This document shows positions 1 through 13,154 of a stretch of DNA of 64,000 bases, piece after piece. Each line of letters starts with the position of its first letter. Within the stretch, counting starts at the first letter, position 1. The notes under the pieces were generated by a model, which ran no database searches, was not told the DNA's origin, and was given only the letters and a program-made list of their open reading frames with translations. Made by a program: the position numbers and the translations under genes. This DNA is from Torymus aiolomorphi (taxonomy: Eukaryota > Arthropoda > Insecta > Hymenoptera > Torymidae), in assembly GCA_036365515.1 (NCBI GenBank), contig CM070873.1:191262604-191326603 (forward strand). Direction: 5' to 3'.

Positions 1-26
1 ACATTGGAATACCGGAACAAATACAC

Positions 27-110
27 TTGACTAAAGAAATAATGACCCTAAGGGTACCGTGATTCGCAGGGGGCTTGCGGCGCCCGCTTTTAGTACCAAA
101 ATTCCGGAAC
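27..110. repeat. Short element end, inverted copy near 4.8 kb
   Basis: The block around GACTAAAGAAATAATGA and GCGGCGCCCGCTTTTA recurs in inverted orientation at about 4750-4827, and the first part recurs directly at 388-420. The two outer copies could be the ends of a ~4.8-kb composite repeat that encloses the palindrome and microsatellites between them. No transposase was found between them, so this would be non-autonomous or a chance nesting. Confidence 0.4.
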
Positions 111-273
111 AAAAGCCCGGAAAAGTACCTAAGATGTATTGGAGACGAAGCCTTATGGACCTCAAAAGTAGCAATAGATGCATCGTATTTTTGAAGCCGG
201 TCCCCAAAAAGGACAAAAGTCCCCAAAAGTAGCAATCTATGGTGTATATATACCCCAAAAGTATAAACACACA

Positions 274-282
<9 letters not shown>

Positions 283-324
<42 letters not shown>
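283..324. repeat. (AC)n microsatellite
   Basis: Nearly pure AC dinucleotide run with a short ATAT interruption. The Cys/Val-rich frames through it are artefacts of the repeat. Confidence 0.95.
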
Positions 325-326
<2 letters not shown>

Positions 327-569
327 ATTGGGGTTTATGTAGCCCAAGACTGTATATTAGTACCTACAGCCCAGAGTTCCCTATGGCAAGTGACTAAAGA
401 AATAATGGACCCTGAGGTTATAGACTTTAGGTCAGGCCGCATAACCCCTATATTTAGAAATATTATGAAGCCCGGGCTGCATAATCAAAATCGGGCTCGA
501 TAAACCCCTATATATAAAAAACCGGCTTTATAAACCCCTTTCGAGAAATGTATATGTATGTGTGTGTGT

Positions 570-3531
<2,962 letters not shown>

Positions 3532-3540
3532 CCATATATA

Positions 3541-4090
3541 TCTCTGACTTTATTTGTAACTTATTGATTATAAAATCCAGTAATATTTCAATTTTTGGCC
3601 GCCATTTTATATTTACAAAATCTGAGTTCAGATTCCTAATCAGTGAATCCGGAAACTCACTACATACAATTTTTAACAAACTCGAGTAAAATTTCAATTT
3701 TTGTTAGTCATCTTAGGTTTACCAGTTTGAATTAAAATTTTCAGCAAAATCCAATAATATTTCAATATGTGTCCGACATCATAGATCCGCCATTTTGAAT
3801 TCTGAAAATCTGAGTTGAGATTCGTAATCTACAAATCCCCTACATAAAATTATTAGCAAAATCCAGTATTATTTAAATATTTTGCAGCCATTTTCAATTT
3901 TTAAAATCTGACTTCAGATTCGTAATAATCGAATGCAGAAATCCCGTATATACAATTTTCAGCAAAATCTAGTAATATTTCAATATGTAACAGCCATTAT
4001 CGATTGGCAATTTGGAATTCTGAAAATCTGAGTTCAGATTCGTAATCAGCGAATCTCGATACCCCCTATATACAATTTTCGGCAACACAT
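3541..4090. repeat. Degenerate ~120-bp tandem repeat
   Basis: Four to five diverged units share AAATCTGAGTTCAGATTCGT, an ATACAATTTTCAGCAAAATC block and CAGTAATATTTCAAT. Unit spacing is roughly 110-130 bp. It looks like old satellite DNA without coding capacity. Confidence 0.8.
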
Positions 4091-4099
4091 CTATAAGAG

Positions 4100-4361
4100 A
4101 TTAGTTGTAGTGGGGTAGGTGGAGAGGTATGTGGAGGGGTAGGTGGAAGGGGCATGGAGGGGCGTAGAGGAGGGTGTGGGGTGGCGGGCGGTGGAGGATG
4201 TGAAGGGGGAAGTGGAGGGGCAGCCGCCCTTCAAAATAACGTAAGATTTGAAAGAATTTAACGGTAAAAAGTGGAGCGGTGGCGGAGGGGAGGTGGATGG
4301 GTGGTGGAGGGGGGTGGAGGGGGTACGTACCCATTTTTACCCTTACAACTATATAATATAG

Positions 4362-4429
<68 letters not shown>

Positions 4430-4520
4430 AAAACACTTTAAATTACAATCAGGGGGGGAAAAGGAGGTGTTTCCGACCCTGATTGTAAGTTTTTACACTA
4501 AAAAGTCCCGGAAATAACAG

Positions 4521-4579
<59 letters not shown>

Positions 4580-4600
4580 CATCTGGGACGCATTTTGAGG
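4100..4600. repeat. GGTGGAGGG-rich stretch and two (AT)n runs
   Basis: 4100-4325 is a purine-rich simple repeat built on GGTGGAGGGG. It is followed by AT runs at 4362-4424 and 4523-4575, then a GAGGATTTTGAGGCATTTTG minisatellite-like patch to about 4700. No gene seen. Confidence 0.8.
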
Positions 4601-4922
4601 ATTATATAGGTCATATATACCGAATTTTGAGGATTTTGTAGGCATTTTGAGGAGTCTCCTCAAAAGTCCAAAGCACTCGAGAGGCATTTTGAGGATTTTT
4701 CAGCGGTTTCCACAATAGTGTGTTAATACATCGATTTCGGAAATTCCGTGATATTTTTCCGTAAAAGCGGGCGCCGCAGGCGTCCTGGTGTTAGTCAATA
4801 ACCTTAGGATCATTATTTCTTTAGTCACGCGCTTGTTTATTGGTTGTTTATAACAATGTTTATATTTGTGTCACCACGATTGTACAAATTCTTTATGAAA
4901 TCCTCAAAATACCGTCCAATGA

Positions 4923-4925
<3 letters not shown>

Positions 4926-4990
<65 letters not shown>
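4926..4990. repeat. (AT)n microsatellite
   Basis: About 65 bp of pure AT repeat. Confidence 0.95.
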
Positions 4991-4994
<4 letters not shown>

Positions 4995-4999
4995 TATAT

Positions 5000-5509
5000 G
5001 GAACGTGACTTATGCAGAGAATTTCTGAACTGGGGAGGGACTTATGCGGACGTCCGAGTAATTTTTTGCATGTTAATTTTACATAAACAATAACCAGCGA
5101 TATCAACATAAGTCCTGTTCCACAAAGATATATATATATATGGTTCAAAATGTATCTTTTTAAAAAAGTGCGCGCACAGGGGTCTCCGATTTTTGCGGCC
5201 TTGAGATATTTTTTAGAAATTACCCAAAAAATAGTCTCTGCATATCTTTAGGGTCCAACATCTAAAATTGACTTCAGCAGTTCGTCATAAAGGCACAAAA
5301 AAGGACATTTTTTAAGCGTTTATTCATGTTTGTTAAACTTTTATTTAGATAATTCATATATATGTATCAATTTGCAATTTATCAGTGGGTTTATTCTTCG
5401 TCTTGACTTGAACTTTACAGATAGATTCTTATCGAAAATCAAAATTTACGTATACATGTTCAAATTACAAAATTTCTAAAGTCACCTTTTTACCATTTTA
5501 ATGATATTT
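5000..5509. other. Intergenic, nothing recognised
   Basis: AT-rich DNA with a short AT run near 5131. No ORF with a recognisable motif and no RNA gene were found. It is the left flank of the LTR retrotransposon. Confidence 0.6.
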
Positions 5510-6254
5510 TGTGACGGAGCGTTCCGTCACAATTTGAATTACGCTCCGCTAGGGTATAATACCTCAAGCAACCATGCGCAGTAGTGGCGCTGCATGCATG
5601 CGCAGCCCCACTCACGACAATGTCGCCGCTATCAATGCTAGCGCCGACGCCGCTCAGCGGGAATAAAGGCAGCGGTCGGCGTCTCTTGCCCGTGGGTACA
5701 CTCGAGGCAAGACTGGGCAGTAGAGCCGGAGAGCGCACTCCCTGCACCGCGGGTACACTCGGGTGCAGAGAGCCTGGGGGCGATTACGGGTACACCCGGA
5801 TCGTCTGCCGCGAGGTCGCAGGTACACCTGGACTTCTTTCCCTCCGACAAGCTGCGGGTACACCCGGGCTTGGAACCACTCTTGACCCGACCTACGGGTA
5901 CACCCGGGGTCTATCCTACCGGAGCAGCCGCGGGTACAATCGGGCTGCCCCCCCCCCCCCCCGCTTCCGAGCGAACTGTATTTTAACCCCGCGTTAGTTT
6001 ATTAACATGTTCGATTAGATATAGTTATAAATTATTGTAATTGCGTGCTACCGGCTAATTAGTTGCTAACACAACGTTGTGTTCTTTTGTTTCAGTGCCA
6101 ACTCACCTCATAGCTTCATCTTTTCTTTGTATATATATATATATTTCTAGTTCAATAAACGTTTACATTTACATGGTGCTCTATTAATTGAACCTTATTT
6201 CCCAATTAACCCTGGTAAACTCGAGAGCATCCAGCGGGAAATAACCCCGTTACA
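5510..6254 (+). repeat. 5' LTR of gypsy-type retrotransposon
   Basis: It starts TGTGACGGAGC and ends CGTTACA directly before a primer-binding site, so it has TG...CA ends and is about 745 bp. It is closely repeated at 27873-28658, with homology to position 6213 of this copy. It contains an array of seven GGGTACAC-type motifs (5694-5938), a C-run at 5950, a TA-rich patch and an AATAAA at 6152. Proline- and arginine-rich frames inside the array are not genes. Confidence 0.85.
5694..5938. promoter_or_regulatory. Seven-copy GGGTACAC array in the LTR
   Basis: Copies at about 5694, 5751, 5788, 5821, 5856, 5896 and 5932, spaced 32-57 bp, several as the near-palindrome CGGGTACACCCGG. The array lies upstream of the presumed transcription start in U3. 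The other LTR keeps the array with point changes in some copies. A protein-binding enhancer or insulator array is inferred, not shown. Confidence 0.55.
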
Positions 6255-6272
6255 TGGCGCCCGAACAGTCGA
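6255..6272 (+). other. Primer-binding site
   Basis: TGGCGCCCGAACAG immediately follows the LTR end. This is the usual position and the TGGCGCC start of a tRNA-lysine-type PBS. The exact tRNA was not tested. Confidence 0.75.
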
Positions 6273-6437
6273 ATTTGGATAGCAACTGATTAGCCGAAAG
6301 CAAAACGTTTAAGTGTACGACAGTACAGTAAATAAAATTTTACCGCCCCTATCTTACCGACCGCTGGTCATGTAGCTTAAACGCGGCGTATACACTGACA
6401 CATAAACACTTGTATCCGTTACCATCGCGAAGATATC

Positions 6438-7352
6438 ATGGATTTATCGTTTGTCAAAAACACAACTCGTAACCGAGACCACGAGATACGGAATAAACGG
6501 GGAAGGTACAGTCGACGCTCTGAGGCAGAGGCTAGTACGCTATGCAAGGGAAAACCCTCAAAAATTCGCAGAAAGGCCAGAAGACGACCCCGAATATTAT
6601 GAGGAGGAAGATAAAATCCGGGACCGCCAATCGATGAACGCAATAGAAAACAACGTACAACCCCAACAGGCGCCAGTAGTGCAGGAGGCGTACGTAAGCG
6701 CCCCCACCGATAGAACAAGAGTCATCGAACTGATGAGAAAGTGTAATCTGCACTTCGACGGCAAGGACGCGTTCGGCTTCCTCAAGCGTCTCGACGAGCT
6801 GCAGACGGCATACGGGCTCCTCCGTAACGACGCTCAGTTTTGGTTCCGAAACGTCACTAACGGAACGCACACCCTGGCAGATCTAAAACGAAGCCTCAAA
6901 TCGTACTACCAACGACCAGGCCAATTACGCGACCTCGATCGGCAAATCCACGAATGCCGACAAGCCACGAATGAACACTCAGAGCTTCCGTGACAGATTT
7001 AACCACGCTAACGCGCCGCCACGGGGGATTTAACACCGAGCGTCAACTAGACACCTTCTACTACAATATAAAGGCAGAGTATTGACTGTACCTGAAACGC
7101 AAAGAAATTACGTCCATCGACGAACTAATAGACATGGCCAAAGACCTGGCGAGACTCAACGGCAGGTAACGAACACCAACACCAGCACCAATAACAGACC
7201 ACCACCACCTGCCGGAGGAATTATGTCAGTTACAGCATACGACCGACGAGACGGCTGTTGGCGCTGCAAACAGCGGGATCACAACCGGTTTAATTGTAAG
7301 AACCAGGCAAAGAAATTCTGCTCCCACTGCGGTAAGGACGACATCTTATCCT
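6438..7352 (+). pseudogene. Decayed gag of gypsy element
   Basis: The gag frame is open from about 6451 and carries a SAP-like helix (GEGTVDALRQRLVRY) near its N-terminus, then capsid-like sequence (RLDELQTAYG, DAQFWFRN, ADLKRSLKSYY). Sequence between the two capsid blocks looks too short, which suggests an internal deletion. The only nearby upstream ATG (6438) is in a different frame, so the start is frameshifted. After about 6990 the frame changes again. The nucleocapsid region at 7255-7360 has a CX2CX4HX4C zinc knuckle followed by a second CX2C-GK knuckle interrupted by a stop. The product would have been the structural protein of the virus-like particle. It lies between the PBS and pol, in the normal order. 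Confidence 0.8.
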
Positions 7353-7439
7353 AAGACTGCAACTGCTCCAAGCCGGGAAACGGGGGCAGGACCGACCCAC
7401 AATCCAACAGGACCCGGCCTCAGAATAAACCGACAACCG

Positions 7440-9093
7440 ATACTCGTCACAGTCCGGCTAAATGCGTTCGTAACAGAAGCCCTAGTGGATCCCGGAGCAG
7501 CAACGTCATTCGTAAACTCCGAGATGGCGCAACAAGGCATCAATACAGGATGGCAAAAATCAAACGAGGAATGGTCGGCAGTATTAGCAGACGGCAGCGA
7601 AACAAATATAACAACGTGCGTTACCGGTAGGGTAGAAGTCGACGGCAACGAGATCACGCACAAGTTTCTGGTGATGAACACCTTAGGACATCACATGCTC
7701 CTAGGAATGGACACATTAAAGCGACTAAACCTGCAACTGTACCTCAATGGCAAACTGCTGTCCCCCAGGTCTACGAGGAATCCACTGAATGTATGTTCCG
7801 TAGTGCCACCTATCGGCCTCCAAGAGCTGAACAAAGAAGAAAAAGAAAAACTGACTGAACTTAACAACAGAGAAACGAAGAGGTTCAACCTACTAAAAGG
7901 GGTAACGTCGCTGACCAAGCACGAGATCCGTCTAAAAAATCACACGCCCCTCAAACAAAGGTATCGACCCGGCAATGCAAGCGATCATCGACGCAGAAGT
8001 AGAGAGGATGTTAGAGGAGGGAGTGATTCGATCTTCCAACAGCCCCTGGAGCGCGCCGATCGTCATCACGAAGCAAAAATGGCAAACACCGCTTTTGTAT
8101 TGATTTCAGACGGCTAAATAAACTATCAGAAAAGGACACGTACCCTCTCCCCCAAGTCAACGCCACCCTAGACAAGCTCAAGGAAGCCAAGTAGATCTCT
8201 ACCATCGACTTAAAGAATGGGTACTGGCAGGTGGCGCTGACGAGGAGAGTCGCGCACTTACAGCGTTCACCGTACCGGGGAAAGGGCTGTTTAAATTCAA
8301 TCTTATGCCGTTTGGGCTCCATGCCGCACCCGCAATATTTCAAAGACTGTTGGACCACATCATGACCGCAGAGATGGCATCACACGTCTTCGCCTACCTC
8401 GACGACATCGTCATTGTAACAACCTCCTACGAACAACACTTAGAGATCCTAACCAACGTCCTCGAACGTTTACATCAGGCCAAGCTACGACCGAATTGGG
8501 AAGAATGCCACTTCGCGTGCAAGCGGCTACAATACCTCGGGCACGTCGTCGATGAAAACGGACTGCAAACCGACGCAGAAAAGGTCAATGCCGTCACGGA
8601 ACTCAGTGCACCGCAGAATGCCAAACAGCTGCGTCGATTTTTGGGGTTTATATCGTGGTATAGACGTTTTATCAAAAACGCAGCCAGACTGACCTCACCA
8701 CTCAACAAACTACTTAAGAAGAAAAGCAAGTGGGAGTGGGGAGAGGCTCAACAGAGAGCGTTCGACGACCTTAGGGAAAAGCTAACACAAGCGCCCGTAT
8801 TGGCATGCTCGGATTGGACAAAACCGTTTACGCTGCAAATCGATGCAAGCCGCGAAGGCCTCGGAGCAGTACTCACTCAAGGAGAGGGGGTAGACGAACA
8901 AGTAATCGCATATGCCAGCCGCTCGCTGAATAAAGCAGAGCGAAACTACTCCGCCACAGAACTTGAATATCCGGCAGTAAGGTGGGGAGTATGGAAAATG
9001 CGCGATTATTTGGAAGGCTACCACTTCGTCATCCTGACCGATCACCAGTCTCTCAAGTGGCTGGATAGTATAGAAAATCCATCTGGTCAGTAG
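7440..9093 (+). pseudogene. Decayed gypsy pol: protease, RT, RNase H
   Basis: The order is normal for Ty3/gypsy. An aspartic protease has a DPGAATSFV active site (near 7487) and a LLGMD flap-end motif. The reverse transcriptase has LPQVNATLDKL, IDLKNGYWQV, MPFGL, and the catalytic FAYLDD at about 8392. RNase H has QIDASREGLGAVL, NYSATELE and TDHQSLKWL. Lesions seen are a frame change near 7965, an in-frame TAG at 8192-8194 and a frame change near 8245; from 8305 to 9093 the frame is open. It stops abruptly inside the RNase H/connection region where the 80-bp minisatellite and then the Polinton begin. No integrase of this element is found on either side, so sequence was lost as well as interrupted. 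Confidence 0.85.
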
Positions 9094-9096
9094 ATA

Positions 9097-9500
9097 AGCT
9101 ATGGGGGTTCTGGCTCACCCGTAACTACACGAGGGCCAATAACCCCCATAACAAGTTCTGATCAGTTTGAGCCAGAACCCCCATAGGGTTTCTGGCTCAC
9201 CCGTAACTTTACGAGGGCCAATAACCCATAACAAGTTCTGACCTGTTTGAGCCAGAACCCCCATAGGGTTTCTGGCTCACCCGTAACTACACGAGGGCCA
9301 ATAACCCATAACAGGTCGTGACCTGCTGGTCCAGAACCCGCCTAGGGTTTTCGGGCCATCCATAATTGTACGGGGGCGCCAATAACCCATAATAGGTCAA
9401 GACCTGCCTTATGCAGAACCAGCCAAGAGTTTCTGGCTCACCCGTAATATCACGGGGAGCCAATAACCCAGGCCTGCTTGAGCCAGAACCGCCACACCGA
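9097..9500. repeat. ~80-bp minisatellite, five units
   Basis: Units are built on TTCTGGCTCACCCGTAA, CGAGGGCCAATAACCC and TGAGCCAGAACCC, at about 9099, 9185, 9267, 9349 and 9429. Each unit starts and ends with partly complementary GGTTCTGGCTCA/TGAGCCAGAACC, so each can fold. The last unit runs into the left Polinton terminus; no such repeat is seen beyond the right terminus. Confidence 0.8.
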
Positions 9501-9508
9501 TTCTGACT

Positions 9509-9659
9509 CAACTGCACGCGTCAGGTCTTGCCCATGACTCTCTCTCGGTCACCAAATTACCTTCTCAATACCCCATCGCGTCAGGCCTTGCCCGGAGGGA
9601 GCGGACGGCGGGCGGCGCGAGCGGCGAGCGGTGAGCGGCCAGCCTGCTACTGCAAACAG
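9509..9659 (+). repeat. Polinton left terminal inverted repeat
   Basis: It begins CAACTGCACGCGTCAGGTC and matches the reverse complement of 26416-26564 to CTACTGCAAACAG with only a few substitutions and small indels in the GC-rich GGCGAGCGG tract. Confidence 0.9.
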
Positions 9660-10100
9660 ACAGCGCTCGGCGGCGGGCGGCCAGCGGTCAGCGGCCAGCT
9701 ACTTGTCAGCTGCTGCTCTCGGCCAGCGGTTCTTATCTATTATAACCATTAAAAACTATTATGCAACCATTTAAAACTTTTTATAACCCTTTTGCTCGGG
9801 CAAAGAATACGTTTTTGTGGAAATTTTTTCTGAATATTTTTTCCACTGCGACAGTTTTGAATCGTTTTATATGAGTCGCTGTTGCTCGGGAGCAACGGTC
9901 GAGCTGCTCGTTTGACCCATTATGAGGGAATGAAAGTCTCTAACGACTGCAACATGCTTATATAAGACCTCGATTGCTTGCGAGCGCCATCTACTGGTCT
10001 ACTGAATAAAAAAAAATTTTTAAGGGGGATAGGAGCCCCATCTCGCTCCTATCCTGTGAGGTTCTACCTGTTTATCAATCCCTCCATTGCCCTTAAAAAT
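9660..10100. other. Polinton left subterminal region
   Basis: No gene is seen. It contains a TTATATAAG near 9958 and a perfect 10-bp stem hairpin at 10027-10054 (GGATAGGAGC, 8-nt loop, GCTCCTATCC), downstream of the stop codon of the first minus-strand gene. The hairpin could mark the transcript 3' end, but it does not have the histone-type loop seen at the other end of the element. Confidence 0.5.
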
Positions 10101-10616
10101 TTATTCATCAATATCTTCCCATTCCATGATGTCTTCCCACTCCATGTTTGAATCGTTGAGGTAAAACTGCTTCATGCGCTTTACGTTGTATCGAGCACAA
10201 GTAGTTTTGTACGCTCCATTATGATTAGTACATATAGTCACTGATCTTGGATAATCGAACGCCGGATAGCCCATTTCAGTGATATCTGTAACTTTAAAGT
10301 TGAAACGCTCTAACCACAACTTTTTTATCTCACCAATGACAAAAATTCTGTTAGCATCTTTCAATGCATCTTGAAGAATTTTTCCGATTTCAGTATAATC
10401 ATAATCACCACCATCCCATGACAGGCCATGGTAGCAAAGTTCTAACCACAAATTTTCACTTTTATGCTTTTCTGTTAGTCTTCGCCAAGGAAATGGTGGC
10501 TTGAAGAGGTGCACTACTGACTCATCGCCATCGTTGAGAGACACAAAAGCCAACTCTTTCAGAACGAAATCATTACCAGGCTCTTGAAAGCCCTGCATAT
10601 CCACTGCGTAGTCCAT
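10101..10616 (-). CDS. Orphan insect mobile-element family protein, copy 1
   Basis: 171 aa, uninterrupted. It starts MDYAVDMQGF and shares with the gene at 21327-21922 the pattern D-x-QGF near the N-terminus, FKPPFPW, NLWLELCYHGLSWDGG, then IGEIKKLWLERF, EMGYPAFDY, and a C-terminal TICTNHNG...CARYNV block that may bind metal. I have seen this pattern in uncharacterised insect proteins associated with mobile elements; no function is known to me, and a DnaQ-like exonuclease fold is only a guess. The promoter is a TATATAAG at 10677-10684 and a TCATTC initiator at 10647-10652, placed right after the capsid gene's stop. It is the first gene inside the left end. The acidic C-terminus repeats MEWEDI twice. 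Confidence 0.8.
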   Translation of the reverse strand: MDYAVDMQGFQEPGNDFVLKELAFVSLNDGDESVVHLFKPPFPWRRLTEKHKSENLWLELCYHGLSWDGGDYDYTEIGKILQDALKDANRIFVIGEIKKLWLERFNFKVTDITEMGYPAFDYPRSVTICTNHNGAYKTTCARYNVKRMKQFYLNDSNMEWEDIMEWEDIDE

Positions 10617-10687
10617 TGCAAAATTTCACTTTGAAATTCAAATGACGAATGAGGAGGAGCCGGAGGCTCGCTCACCTTATATACTCC

Positions 10688-11890
10688 TTAAAGTTTCTGC
10701 ACGTCGCTCCTTACGGGACTATATTGAACCATGCGATAGTGCAAGATCAAGCAGTAGGCTGAAGTTCCAGCAGGAAAATTTTCCTTTGCTTCAAATTCCA
10801 GACGGATGTCTACAGGGGCGCTTTTTAAGTACTCGTTTTGTTTTGAGCAGTCTATTACTATCAGTGGTATGTATGTGAGATATTGCGACTTTCTCAACAT
10901 AGGTTCTGGATCTTTGCCGTAGTAAGAATTTTGAAAATTAGCGTACATATCGTAGAGCATGGCAAATTGATTACGATTCACATCGAGGTTAAGATTACCA
11001 TACGGATATGACTGAGAATTGAGAAAGAGTTTTACATTTGTAAGATTGCAGTGATCAAAGCGGCTAGCGTTTACTGCCTTCTGATCTTTTCGTGGTTTTT
11101 CAAGTTGATTTGATGTTTTTACAGTCCACACCTGTCTCGACGTAATCGGAAGTAATGGGTATTCATACAATTCCCACGTGCGAAAACTCATGACAATAGG
11201 ACGGTCTTCTCCTACAAAATCTAGTAGGCGAATTTTGTTAGAGTTAGATGCAACTACGTATGGCATAAGCCATTCGATTCTAGTTAATTCAATTTTAAGG
11301 TTCTCATAAACGTCTTGTTCGGCTGCTCGTGTAGCTGTTTGTACAACAGCGTTCAAGTCGTTTCTTGATATCATGAGAACGAGTTCATGCTTTGTGTTTA
11401 CTACTATTTTACGATAGTCCTCTGCGAAGCCAAAAATTAGGCTCAATGGAATCGATACATTGAAGTAACCGGCATCATCGATTATCTTTTGTGTTTCTTC
11501 TATATCGATCCAACCAGTATTTTCAATGATAAAACTCTGAGTCGGATTGAGTGACATCCAACCTTTCATGAGAGTAGTTAAACCAACATTTTTACATTTG
11601 TCTATCTCAATAGCATTCAACTCATATCTGATTTCTTCAAACAAATGACAAATGGCATTATTCACAAGTTTTGTATTTTCAACGGGAGTATTATTAGTTT
11701 TCACCAATCGCCCGCAGATATGTAGTGCACTGCGGGAAGGTAAGAGACATAAATCTTGATGTTGAATAGATATACGTATTTCATCGCTGTTATTAAATGA
11801 TGCTGTATACGGTTGGTGAGCATGAACCTCGTAGTGCGCTACGGATTCATCAAAAGTTACAGGTGTTTGTATGCTTAGAATTTCTTCCAT
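10688..11890 (-). CDS. MCP: Polinton major capsid protein (double jelly-roll)
   Basis: 400 aa, intact. The N-terminus (MEEILSIQTPVTFDESV) and the following blocks SIQHQDLCLLPSRSALHICG, LVNNAICHLFEEIRYELN and GLTTLMKGWMSL are those of insect Polinton/adintovirus hexon-like capsid proteins, known to be double-jelly-roll proteins that form the icosahedral shell. It lies beside the penton-like gene, protease and ATPase, the standard morphogenesis block. Its stop codon is 4 nt before the TATA box of the next minus-strand gene. Upstream only a weak TTAAAAG lies about 33 nt before a GCATCATC initiator-like site, and the same GCATCAT string precedes the penton gene. The assignment rests on motif memory and context, not on a structure search. 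Confidence 0.82.
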   Translation of the reverse strand: MEEILSIQTPVTFDESVAHYEVHAHQPYTASFNNSDEIRISIQHQDLCLLPSRSALHICGRLVKTNNTPVENTKLVNNAICHLFEEIRYELNAIEIDKCKNVGLTTLMKGWMSLNPTQSFIIENTGWIDIEETQKIIDDAGYFNVSIPLSLIFGFAEDYRKIVVNTKHELVLMISRNDLNAVVQTATRAAEQDVYENLKIELTRIEWLMPYVVASNSNKIRLLDFVGEDRPIVMSFRTWELYEYPLLPITSRQVWTVKTSNQLEKPRKDQKAVNASRFDHCNLTNVKLFLNSQSYPYGNLNLDVNRNQFAMLYDMYANFQNSYYGKDPEPMLRKSQYLTYIPLIVIDCSKQNEYLKSAPVDIRLEFEAKENFPAGTSAYCLILHYRMVQYSPVRSDVQKL

Positions 11891-11920
11891 TTCGTTGAAA
11901 TCAGCAAAAGATGATGCAAG

Positions 11921-12067
11921 TTATTTTCCACCAAGTACTACTTTTAAGCCTAGACTTTTTAGTTTTTTTATGCTCTGACGTGTTAGCGTCTTCACAGTTC
12001 GTTGATGGCTGATGCGTGGTGGGCATATTTCTCTGCTTATATAGTTTTTGTTGTAAACGATTCCCAT
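11921..12067 (-). CDS. 48-aa basic Polinton ORF
   Basis: It starts at ATG 12067 (MGIVYNKNYI) and ends KSLGLKVVLGGK. The start codon directly abuts the TAA (12068-12070) of the conserved penton reading frame, and the stop lies about 30 nt before the capsid gene start. The sequence is basic, with a CPPRISHQRTVKTLTRQ middle and a LKSLGLK end, a form I recall from other insect Polintons between the penton and hexon genes. Function unknown; a small virion or scaffold protein is possible. It appears fused to the penton ORF only because of the frameshift in that gene. Confidence 0.55.
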   Translation of the reverse strand: MGIVYNKNYISREICPPRISHQRTVKTLTRQSIKKLKSLGLKVVLGGK

Positions 12068-12748
12068 TATGATTGTCGAATATGCAACCTTATAGTGATA
12101 ACTTCTCCGCGGAAATTTACTAAATCTCCGTCTTGATCGATGATGCGTACTTGTAAATGATCTATACGCTTTACGGCAATCGGAAGGTAAATGACGTGGA
12201 ACTTCGATGATTTTATACCCCGGAGGTACTGCAGGAAAAAGCTCGTGTATCGTGTGTACTTTTTTGTCGTTTATGTATGCTCTCGAAGTGATATTACACT
12301 CGGCTCTCAAAGCGTTGATTTTGAGAATTGTAACAGGTAAGTCAGAATTATGAGCAACGTTCGGTTCGAGAATACGTCTGGTGAAGCCCAGTAGATGACC
12401 GAGTGAATTTTCAGGTCGAAAATCTATAGGCTGACTGCACTTGATTGTACAGCGAAGAGTATTATTGTTTGGCTTTAAATTGAAAGTAATGTCGTTGTGC
12501 GCTAATTTTTTACGAAGGAATTTGTCAATATCCTCAATTTCGTAACTTCCCACTGGAAGAAGGACAACGTTTCCACCTACGTAAAACTTATTATTGTTAC
12601 TATCTATATTGGGGATTGAATTAAATGTTAAAAGTTCAACAAGGCCTAAAACGTAATTTTTATTTGGCGATAACTCGATTGGTGGAAAATACTGTGCGTC
12701 TAGTGTAGAAGATGTACCTGAAAGTGTCAGAGTTAATGAACCTTCCAT
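12068..12748 (-). pseudogene. Polinton minor capsid (penton-like), frameshifted
   Basis: ATG at 12748 (MEGSLTLTLSGTSS). The first ~185 residues, with FPPIELSPNKNYVLGLVEL, GSYEIEDIDKFL and FPAVPPGYKIIEVPR, match the single-jelly-roll penton-base homologue of Polintons, which closes the five-fold vertices. Near 12190 the frame shifts by one base; the conserved C-terminal strand sequence continues in another frame to a TAA at 12068-12070. Its promoter is a TATATAA (12792-12798) overlapping the stop codon of the protease gene, with TCATTC at 12763-12768. The gene would be functional apart from the single lesion. Confidence 0.8.
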
Positions 12749-12791
12749 GACAGCTTAAATCAGAATGATGCAATGTTTCCCCCGCCTCTCC

Positions 12792-13154
12792 TTATATAGC
12801 CCCGCACAAGAATTTTAGACAGAGGTGACCGCAATTATACGAGTCAAAATCTTGATATCTTTCATGATTATATTTAACTTCGTCAACTCCGAGGTATAAT
12901 ATTAAATCTAAGGGTAGTCGGAGATCGCCAAAACTATCGAAATATACAACATTTTTGCCTCTTTTTCTATATGCAACCCAATGTGCCTCAGGGCCGCTAG
13001 CATCATCCAGATTAACTATAGCGGATTCACTATAGTGCGGTCCAGAAGTTGGCATTGCATTTCTCATAAATACTCCCCGAAAATTAGGTATTTTTAAAAG
13101 TTTTGCATATGTTAATATGTCGGCGTCAGTAAGTGCTCGCTGAGGTAATTTCAT
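12792..13154 (-). CDS. PRO: Adenain-like maturation cysteine protease
   Basis: 120 aa, intact. The catalytic pattern of adenovirus-type (C5/Ulp1-like) proteases is complete: His58 in EAHWVAY, Asp73 in YFDSFGD, Gln101 and Cys108 in QDFDSYNCGHLC. The protease would cleave capsid and core precursors during maturation. At 120 aa it is shorter than adenain (~200 aa) but complete around the active site. It overlaps the upstream PLA2/pVI-like gene by 29 nt in a different frame, and its last codons and TAA (GCT ATA TAA) form the TATA box of the penton gene. No separate TATA was found for it, so it may be translated from the upstream gene's transcript. Confidence 0.88.
   Translation of the reverse strand: MKLPQRALTDADILTYAKLLKIPNFRGVFMRNAMPTSGPHYSESAIVNLDDASGPEAHWVAYRKRGKNVVYFDSFGDLRLPLDLILYLGVDEVKYNHERYQDFDSYNCGHLCLKFLCGAI

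Noticed and set aside
5694..5938. CRISPR-like regularly spaced repeats
   Set aside because: Motifs are only about 8-13 bp, spacing is irregular, the DNA is a eukaryotic LTR and no cas genes exist.
5490..5997. Open frames on both strands inside the 5' LTR
   Set aside because: They arise from the GC-rich GGGTACAC array and recur in the 3' LTR (27.9-28.4 kb); no start context or protein motif.
10027..10054. Histone-type hairpin behind the left orphan gene
   Set aside because: The stem is 10 bp with an 8-nt loop and no CTTTTCAG core, so it is a different kind of hairpin.
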